From contig UQKQ01000006.1 of the NCBI GenBank assembly GCA_900541645.1, positions 77,035-141,034 of the forward strand: DNA of 64,000 nucleotides, given 5' to 3'. Positions within the stretch are counted from its first letter, which is position 1, and each line of letters begins with the position of its first letter. This document shows positions 44,501 to 49,082 of the stretch, one piece after another. A program made the position numbers and the translations under genes. This stretch comes from an uncultured Collinsella sp. (GTDB lineage: Bacteria; Actinomycetota; Coriobacteriia; Coriobacteriales; Coriobacteriaceae). The notes beneath the pieces are model-generated. The model was not told where the DNA came from, did no database searches, and saw only the letters and a list, made by a program, of their open reading frames with translations.

Positions 44501-46170
44501 GTGGCAGAGAGTATCACTATACGGTGGGCGAAGGCGGAGCAACGAGCGTTTCCCTGAGCGGGAACGACGGCTTTAAGGATTCTGCGGGCAATCCATATCA
44601 GGAGCGATGGCTGAGCGAGATTTTGGATGTGTCGGCCACACAGGATGGCGCCGGCACATGGACCGTGTGTGATAACGTGGCAGAGGCGACCGCTAAAGCG
44701 AAACTCGATGGCAAGTGGACGCTGTTTAAGGTTGCGGGTGCTGACGTTCCCAGCAACAGTCGCTATACGCTAAAGGTACCTAAGGAGAAGGATGCCGGCA
44801 GAGAGAAGCGTGCATCGGAGAGCGTCTACCTAGTTGTCAACGTGCCCAAGTCGGGCGACGGCGTGACGCAAGCTAGTATCAACGGTTTTACGGCTTCGTC
44901 TATTGACTCGAATTCTTCGGGTGCCCGCATATCTTGGAATCTGCATCACGTCTTGCGCACCGGTGGCGACGATAATCAAAACGGTACGGCATCGACATAC
45001 AGCATCTTGTCCAATTACGGGCAGGAAGTTAACGACGGGGAGTCGGAGGCGCGCACTCCGGTTTCGAAGTCGACGGACGGCGCCGCCTACGTTCTTTCTC
45101 TTGACGTTACCGACAAAATTACGTTTAACCCAAGTCAGAACTATGCTGACTCGGACTCGTTGTTCTATCAGCTCGATACGTCACTGTGCAAGTATGGCGC
45201 CAACAATACCCTGACGGGGGTGAGTAGTTTCCCGAGCGGAACCTCGGCGATTGCTAAATTCTATGTTGCCATCGACAATCAGAACTATAAGTGGGATGGC
45301 GAAGATTGGGCGACGTGTGATTCTTCGACGTCTGCGTTCACGCAGACCGTGACGGATACGGGCGATGACTCGCTGAAGCTCAAGCTCGATTGTGACCTCG
45401 CCGGAATCCGCAAGCGTGCAACGGGCGGATCCTTTACCGTGCGTACGGTAGTGGAAGAGATTCGCCTTACGCCGGACGGCTGCAACAAGGTTATCTCCCT
45501 GTCCAAGCAGTCTGGCGAGGACGCCTGTACCAAGATGTCCTATACCGCCAAGCTTTCAACGCGTAAGGAAGGCCTTAATACCTCGAGCCTGACGCAGACG
45601 AAGCGCGGTAACGTCGGGTACTATCGCATGGACACGGGTGATACGACCATTACGCTTTCTGCGCCAGATAAGTCGCAGCTTGGTATTAACGTGGACGACC
45701 TACGTCCGATCGCGAATGGCACGATAGGCCTGGGTGCCACGTATGAACTGGGTGGACTCAGCAACGCCGCCGAGGCAATTGCGAACGCAGGCTCTGTTGT
45801 GTTTACGCTCGCGCTTCAGCGCCGCGGAACCGACGGCACGTATGAGAGCGTAACGGATGATATCTCCAACTACGTAACAGTGACGGAGAGTAAGCTTGCC
45901 GCGGTCGCTCCCTCCGGTAGCACGATCACCTTCACTGACTCGAAGGAGAACGGCAAGTTCAAAACGAAGAACGGTAATACGACGTTTAGCCTGCCCTTTA
46001 CCGTTAAGGTCAACACGCAGGTTGAACAGCGTGAGCAGTTCTACGCGAACTATCGCTTGGTGATGACAGCGAGCCTGGTTAAGGGTGACGTGGCGAGCGC
46101 AAAGCCTCAATCGCCCGACTATGTGACCTATACGCTCACGAGGGTGAACCTCAACGGCATCGACCACTAG
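35506..46170 (+). CDS. Giant secreted repeat protein, 3554 residues, GLUG-type beta-helix
   Basis: An N-terminal export signal (MRTAKRIFAEF...VVMVLQACS, possible non-standard lipobox LQAC) is followed by an acidic Asp/Ala/Ser-rich stretch at about 45-135. From about residue 320 to about 2700 runs a very long set of degenerate Gly-rich repeats such as GGLVGKV, GGVIGDV, GGLLGAI, GGLIGYY and AGGIAGS, the GLUG pattern of right-handed beta-helical surface proteins. The last 700 residues look like beta-sandwich domains. There is no LPxTG and no C-terminal membrane helix, so attachment must involve the N-terminus or partners, plausibly genes 1-3. AGAGG precedes the ATG. Composition is AT-richer than the housekeeping genes. 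Confidence 0.85.
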   Translation: MRTAKRIFAEFMTVVMVLQACSPTVAAVAAGWQNISNEIAAASAKALDTAESGETNGDVTIGSGSSDAGADSDSAGDDAVKDDAAAGDTTDSATGSDSTGDQTEGDDAADDAAADDAEQDADDAASEDADAQAGATITDLNKLVELLEKNGAESIVRKDDESGIRSLDVKSSEAFAVLSNADASLYYDAQIKVIITGDAKLTESANNGMSFQGLGSDECPFEGRIYRDVDSPVELTTDRTVFNNLKLSDQNKTVRIKWVGATSYSAPMVASKVSGTENGEESKTLIASVDIVEPVNVDVKDATSALTAPLLGATTGDLAANVTYSLTDSRKNLNANATGNIGLIANTVESGSLTVESVTFPNDLTSGGAVKTSSGNAGLLVGEVKDGATLSIGTLANVPTATVQSTNGSAGGVVGLVGSSTGAMVNVAKALDLHALTVKGTTASGGFIGKATVLTLGADNKQIGCPLNIGDENSACSGGVIGDVSFAQGFAVTSNMFDLGDLVTLGASQRAGALFGMADISNGDIVVQGGTYKSKLALPEDVSVNGSYGGLVGKVFATKTDDDGALRAFVVEKDADNKNTCSIEFDLASKLSDAGGVVGYVGDSANPNSQPVAVVFNGVTVACKGDASARTGTGKFGGAVGVVDTRNVLDVRDFKLTSDNPIGKAQSNRAAGIAGSAWNAVIKFSGITDLSGASFAENATTGQLVYENHNALIFAAGNGSNGDLGDKGAAVWTFKRSNSASKTDDIATYGEVVRLGGDFIKLDVDTHKLTLPDSLTAANGAYALTTAEDFAKLAITWQTNGYYSMVDGVTENNLNGLQSSTITVNGTIDLKGTGLTGFTQDRADGSQVFSGTLNGGGTINLAVGEAYGKRGEAVLDGNDTSNGNGKIYRHGRLGLFAAVNGATISNVTIAGSMKFDNGSAIDAGSLAGAIVGNLSLSSVTCKTNNACDDTFANDVNIGGIAGSVSAAATVTFKGNSKAQTTITAAGSLNGNSRIGGAIGYVSDCASTFNVTGLEVGGEIKTGDCAGGKIAQVGGLIGCIAQSTYNAGTIANSADKYVNISGLSFNSFKMNVGRNGDALNGAGGLLGYSWGNAIVTIGDAAANTSGSTYALKTTNNTTVAASDSTEVGGLVYAASGHWIINNYAIDLSGTKINAGAAQTLGVLVCRGCKVDDKTTYGVESYLGLYLEDRAYWDTAYRVPSGEGAIVAPGVTSFDEWVGSGVKPNNGSKLMDADWNTVVSLHTQKNKLDMDGDSTKDNSYHNRSSFGRSQNTNGNTRYFYNLDIASKNCEGGFSGSQIDTAEKLLLWSAYRYAPEGIRSTIVPNGTTGLDDSITITGTIDLAGYSYYPTQPSGEVTVENATITFCYSKIKAEQNGNKLNSDATQHENMHCGLFRTVANGDLTVKNVTLRGTVGPVINDGKSSEDTDGASGSSSGALVCRYVYGSSDGNGTKIRKISIDGLTLNNLIVDGANSATDANAYMPLLINEMQKYVSLNAKNIKTTGYTSDTKAATSLFGKLGVGSEADQVTAKFEQISLPSQKNKTIFTHASLLESFGYGSTSTGSADYTFTKADADADAGKVTYGSEIDGSTEYPGKQLWYYDEATYGAVSGYVTVDGKKDGDVRPWFGGYLPYVYKGKATESGVQYHEIKVNQRIPKLVEGCGTYGDPYAVKDATEMNAIANYINNQTALDGWEVTIAVNQSTLCTRRSDNKTDNEVTYVYKQAKDTGKKWEKKTGDTTDPSATLSDEMMHRYIQSAYYSIEPTGGNTITLDGASFGGFGNKANPFRGVIVGNPKGDKKATIKIENNEGSLRGLIPYSYGSVVRDLNIRYVNASATITYSAKDADGVPTSFFGGVIGCILGGDNIIDGVAVNGTTPDNSTTGFTVAGGGTKPHLVPIGGYVGAIAGGGVIFRNMSGTSWRAGTSDKSQGLGTGNFRQYDNPYVGRVIDGYAFSEGCKVENGNANYKINELTNKGAACVTTTGTDNKYIGTDAEAPVTTVENAQGLLVLSAIISSGAGAGAAHTDYANYGVFRGSKAYWGSDKQDPAINGYLFGNKEYGKVRNASYDCVGKPASASGDFETAKNDDQKAPGKQGWHGPLNHDDDVNSPYLVASYAADYQTGYVCASKSIGMSLEFRENATYDMTGYGTGYVGLSGRYYSNACSSNEASTDRDRITPHVATIDGNGATITVGTKDATYGVVEYADDDYKVSGVGGLFSTVMFTSTNVGQSVTANDGAQVKDLTFSNCNVSLTYKDANGSIASGPASNDLIGTGLLAGATANYDGNTRGVYRNVQMKNCTVLGAKSVGGLLGSSGRTSRRTDNDVTYMVNFGSGTQAPANLCDCSYTGLSVTGEKYVGGYVGAIASPCGVWTTASTGVYEKTIGKNSTITATGTTPYVGGVFGYTSSNVSVNTKIGITEAVASSTAVISGVNVLATGSNTDKYMGAGGVVGSAYRGVISISNVRIDAGGDAKSAIIGDATGTNNSIRNAGGLIGEVTSSGSPNTYWFEGCSVENINIAGTDQCSGGLIGYYFSNVNIACNNIAIESATIKGRWSGGLLGAINSGADVINVTNTKVSNTTFGGTSNGGIAGDGRGQFHLVNVLMDSNTYKLGSKQGVLLGEVDTNGYSLSAAGVNVKLGNGKTTRDLPPMVYTTNTAAVNRKTYIAFGDYKDTLRAPDEGTTLYGADDTATTAASPYVTTSPVSTLAVRASDNDTTDRYLFGDGAAIDTAATIQSEAAAGVDGRYTYTNIGGINDNGAYQNTSSYDASSVASKFNSNNDTSSNQATTDFPVLVISGNDNTTVKSYLNIVTNGGFSDACRLNNENGTNPHVTAKAEVFQLKDGVFVKDDGASNNPTLRVVNNGKNNMSFSPSSDWDNGKGRFTLLTVTFTEAGQSYNVQVPIIVKRKLEIDFTATYDYGTIFKESDYANLGKDAHVLTSFGEPMTGLLTWTYNSANGKEVDFGWDSYMAAGGSMKGLGKSILFNGADGRLPQGTQLTLIDANVDGRAGGREYHYTVGEGGATSVSLSGNDGFKDSAGNPYQERWLSEILDVSATQDGAGTWTVCDNVAEATAKAKLDGKWTLFKVAGADVPSNSRYTLKVPKEKDAGREKRASESVYLVVNVPKSGDGVTQASINGFTASSIDSNSSGARISWNLHHVLRTGGDDNQNGTASTYSILSNYGQEVNDGESEARTPVSKSTDGAAYVLSLDVTDKITFNPSQNYADSDSLFYQLDTSLCKYGANNTLTGVSSFPSGTSAIAKFYVAIDNQNYKWDGEDWATCDSSTSAFTQTVTDTGDDSLKLKLDCDLAGIRKRATGGSFTVRTVVEEIRLTPDGCNKVISLSKQSGEDACTKMSYTAKLSTRKEGLNTSSLTQTKRGNVGYYRMDTGDTTITLSAPDKSQLGINVDDLRPIANGTIGLGATYELGGLSNAAEAIANAGSVVFTLALQRRGTDGTYESVTDDISNYVTVTESKLAAVAPSGSTITFTDSKENGKFKTKNGNTTFSLPFTVKVNTQVEQREQFYANYRLVMTASLVKGDVASAKPQSPDYVTYTLTRVNLNGIDH

Positions 46171-46192
46171 TTCCGAAGCCAACTGGCTTCGC

Positions 46193-46230
46193 AAAGGGGG
46201 CGGCAACCACCCGGTTGCCGCCCCCTTTCT
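46193..46230 (+). terminator. Terminator of the surface-protein operon
   Basis: Stem AAAGGGGGCGGCAACC/GGTTGCCGCCCCCTTT followed by CT. Confidence 0.8.
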
Positions 46231-46260
46231 AGTCTGCGCGATCCCAGTCTTGGACTCCGC

Positions 46261-46463
46261 TGGACAGTTAGTTCAGATACGTATAATTCCAGACCGGAGC
46301 AGGCGCATCCGGCGCTCGTTTTGGGGAAGAAAGGGGCTCAAAACTAGGGTTCGGTAGCTATCTGGGCTCGATTTGCGTGCAATGGGTCGCCAAAGAACCC
46401 TCTCCGGGGACCATAGCGCAGCTTTATCAGCATAGAAAAATACGTATCTGAACTAACTGTCCA
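46261..46463. mobile_element. 203-bp element with 24-bp terminal inverted repeats, copy 3
   Basis: Perfect ends TGGACAGTTAGTTCAGATAC-GTAT, the same length as copy 2. The interior shares nothing obvious with copies 1 and 2, apart from TTTTT/AAAAA next to the right end in copies 2 and 3. It lies between the operon terminator and the repeat-flanked AlbA gene. Confidence 0.8.
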
Positions 46464-46502
46464 GCCGCCGTTGGAGAAAGGTGTTTTAGCTCTCCCGACC
46501 CC

Positions 46503-46617
46503 TCCACCAACTTTCCAACTTCCCACTTAACTTAACACTTAAGGTGGAAAGCTGGGTAGAAAGCTGGAAAGTTAGGTGGAAAGCTGGTAAGTTAAGTGGA
46601 AAGCTGGAAAGTTGGGA
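46503..46617. repeat. Left GGTGGAAAGCTGG repeat block
   Basis: An inverted part (CCAACTTTCCAACTTCCCAC then TTAACTTAACACTTAA) is followed by four imperfect tandem units of about 20 bp around GGTGGAAAGCTGG and AAGTTA. A same-orientation copy lies at 48131-48219, so the AlbA gene sits between long direct repeats. The gene's ATG follows 9 bases after the block. Confidence 0.85.
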
Positions 46618-46625
46618 GGTTCGGC

Positions 46626-48095
46626 ATGAACGAGGAATGGTTGGCGCAGGTCATTCATCACCTGCGAACAATAGGAAACGACACCCAGCAGTACGAGGTA
46701 AAAGAAGCCAAGGGAGCGCTTCCAAAGAGCATCGTCGAGACGCTCTCGGCATTTTCCAACGCGCAGGGCGGCTTTATCATCCTCGGCATTTCCGAAAAGA
46801 ACGGGTTTACGCCTGTCGATGGTTTCGATGCTCGCAAGATGCAAGACGCTCTCTCTTCTGCGTGCGAAAAGCTGACGCCCGTTGTGAGGCCGGATATCCA
46901 AGTGGTTCCCTTTGAGGGAAAACTGGTGCTTTGTGCTCGCATCAAAGAGATGCATCCGCGCGATAAGCCCTGCTATATCACGGCGCGTGGAATGTACGAT
47001 TCGTCCTTCCTCCGTACGGGCGACGGCGACCGGCGTATGACTCCCTATGAGGTCGACCGCTTTATGGAGGAGCATGTTCAGCCCACATACGATGACGAGC
47101 CAGTCGAAGGCGCCACGCTCGAAGATCTTGACGCCGATCTTCTGCAAGGGTTTATAAAACGCCAGCGCGAGCTGCATCCTAGGATTTTGGGCGCCAGAAG
47201 CGATGAGGAGATTCTCCTTGACCTGCATGTGACCAAAAAGGTGGAGGACGCAATCGTGCCGACGCTTGCTGCTATTGTTGCGATGGGACGGTTTCCGCAA
47301 AAGTTCTTCCCACGTCTCAATGTGACCTTTACGGCGTATCCCGGGACCACAAAAACGCAGCGAGTAAGCGACAACAAGCGTTTTCTGGATTCGCAGACCA
47401 TTTTGGGGCCGATCCCTTTCATGATTGAAGACGCGCTTGCCGCCGTTGCAAGAAACACCCGAAACGCTGCGGTGATTGAGGGGGCATTTCGGAAAGATGT
47501 GCCCGACTATCCGCCCGTGGCACTGCGCGAGGCAGTGGCGAATGCGCTCATGCATCGCGACTACTCTTCCGCCGCGCGCGGCTCACAAGTGCAGGTCAAC
47601 CTGTATATCGACCGTGTCGAGATTCTCAATCCCGGAGGACTGTACGGCGATGTCACAGTCGATTCGCTGGGAACTTCTGGAGTTTCGTCATCCAGAAACC
47701 AGTTTCTTTCAAATATCCTCGAGACCACGCCGTACCCAGGCGGTGGCTACGTGGTCGAAAACCGTGGCACCGGTTATCAGGAGATAGGCGAGCAGCTTGA
47801 GCGTGCAAACATGTTGCCGCCCAAACCAAAAAACTCGACGGTTTCTTTTTCTCTGACGTTCGATAAGCGAAAGATAATGCAGGCGGAACAGGCGACCTCC
47901 GTAGGGCATGTGGACGAGGCAATCTTGGGTTACCTGGCAACGCATTCTTCGGCTTCGGCCAAGGAGCTCACGGAGGCTTCGGGTTTGAGCAGGAGCGCCG
48001 TTTCCAACCACATAAAAGGTTTAATTGGCGCGGGCAAGATTGAACCCATGGAGCCACCGCGCAGCCCGCGACAACGGTATCGACTCGCGCGGTAG
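46626..48095 (+). CDS. Schlafen/AlbA_2 domain ATP-binding protein with C-terminal HTH
   Basis: The 489-residue protein has an AlbA_2 (Schlafen) domain near residues 17-130 (VKEAKGALPKSIVETLSAFSNAQGGFIILGI), and a HATPase_c_4-like part near 310-430 (VANALMHRDYS, VEILNPGGLYG, GGGYVVENRGTGYQEI). A winged-helix or MarR-like HTH is at the C-terminus (ASAKELTEASGLSRSAVSNHIKGL). The family is widespread with unclear roles in regulation and defence. ATG 46626 follows GTTGGGAGG; the upstream in-frame reading only translates the repeat. Direct repeats on both sides suggest a cassette. Confidence 0.87.
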   Translation: MNEEWLAQVIHHLRTIGNDTQQYEVKEAKGALPKSIVETLSAFSNAQGGFIILGISEKNGFTPVDGFDARKMQDALSSACEKLTPVVRPDIQVVPFEGKLVLCARIKEMHPRDKPCYITARGMYDSSFLRTGDGDRRMTPYEVDRFMEEHVQPTYDDEPVEGATLEDLDADLLQGFIKRQRELHPRILGARSDEEILLDLHVTKKVEDAIVPTLAAIVAMGRFPQKFFPRLNVTFTAYPGTTKTQRVSDNKRFLDSQTILGPIPFMIEDALAAVARNTRNAAVIEGAFRKDVPDYPPVALREAVANALMHRDYSSAARGSQVQVNLYIDRVEILNPGGLYGDVTVDSLGTSGVSSSRNQFLSNILETTPYPGGGYVVENRGTGYQEIGEQLERANMLPPKPKNSTVSFSLTFDKRKIMQAEQATSVGHVDEAILGYLATHSSASAKELTEASGLSRSAVSNHIKGLIGAGKIEPMEPPRSPRQRYRLAR

Positions 48096-48130
48096 GGCTG
48101 TTCGTTGTTCTTGCTTCGGCTTTCCGGCTT

Positions 48131-48219
48131 CCCACCATCTTTCCAACTTTCCACTTAACTTAACACCTAAGGTGGAAAGCTGGGTGGAAAGCTGGAAAGC
48201 TAGGTGGAAAGCTGGAAAG
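48131..48219. repeat. Right GGTGGAAAGCTGG repeat block
   Basis: Same order and orientation as 46503-46617: CCATCTTTCCAACTTTCCAC, TTAACTTAACACCTAA, then GGTGGAAAGCTGG units, with one tandem unit fewer. The following 278 bases to the next gene are AT-rich, with several small dyads (ACCAATCTGGTTGGT; CTGTT...AACAG at about 48422) and no ORF. Confidence 0.85.
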
Positions 48220-48497
48220 TAAACGGAAGACTGACATGCTAGCTCGGAGGCTGGGGGGGTTAATAATTGCACAAACCATACCAAGCCAAACAAAAAGATA
48301 CCAATCTGGTTGGTAAAACACCGTCAATGAGCCGCGAGCTAACTAGCTGCGTAAATAAAACCTAAAGAACTGTTGCAAATTAATGGCAAATGCCCAGATG
48401 CCGCCGTGCGATTTTCAATTAACTGTTACGCGCAAACAGCAAAATGCTACTATCTAACATGCACGTAAGAAAGCAGATTAACGGTTAAGGCTAAGAA

Positions 48498-48902
48498 GTG
48501 GCAGGTATGTCGGAAGCAACAAGGACTCGCACGCATGCGCCCGAGGTTAGGCAGCGCGCCGTCGAGGTCCTCCAAGAGGGGGTCGGTCATCGCGCCCTCG
48601 CCGCGGAGCTCGGCATTCCCCAGGCCACGGCTCGTCAGTGGGCCCGCGCATATGCCGTGGGCGGTGCCGACGCCGTTCTCAACGCCGGTTCGCATCATCA
48701 CACCTATTCGTACGAAGTTAAGCTCGCCGTGGTCAAGGACCGCTTGGAAAACGGCTTAACGGTTCGCGAGGCCATGATCAAGCACAAGATTCCTAGCGAG
48801 TCTTCGGTCAAGGCTTGGTGCCGTCAGTACCGCGAGAGCGGTGAGTCCGCACTGGTCGATAAGCCGCGCGGTCGCAAGCCGCGCGTTAAAAAGGCGGAAT
48901 AG
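48498..48902 (+). CDS. HTH protein resembling an IS3-type transposase OrfA
   Basis: The 134-residue protein has two helix-turn-helix units: VRQRAVEVLQEGVGHRALAAELGIPQATARQWARAY and a second around EVKLAVVKDRLENG...PSESSVKAWCRQY, ending with a basic tail (PRGRKPRVKK). This is the layout of IS3-family OrfA or HTH_28/29 proteins. No OrfB transposase follows and no terminal inverted repeats are seen, so it is either a remnant or a domesticated regulator. GTG 48498 has TAAGG 7 bases upstream; ATG 48507 is the alternative. Confidence 0.75.
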   Translation: MAGMSEATRTRTHAPEVRQRAVEVLQEGVGHRALAAELGIPQATARQWARAYAVGGADAVLNAGSHHHTYSYEVKLAVVKDRLENGLTVREAMIKHKIPSESSVKAWCRQYRESGESALVDKPRGRKPRVKKAE

Positions 48903-49082
48903 CAAACGGGATGGTGCACCCACAGGGGCGCATTTTTCTTGCCGCCCCTCTGCTCCAATGCGGGCGTGCCCTTACCCCGTACGCCTAAAACTCCCCAGTT
49001 GACCGAAAACCCGCCGCCGCTACTCCTCAATTGAGCTATAACGTTAAACAATTGCAGCGTTTTAGCATGGGGGAGTGATGGT

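Noticed and set aside
35506..46170. Sortase-anchored adhesin
   Set aside because: No LPxTG-like motif, C-terminal helix or basic tail, and no sortase gene in the window.
46596..46625. Ten extra N-terminal codons of the AlbA protein
   Set aside because: They translate the tandem repeat; ATG 46626 has a proper ribosome-binding site.
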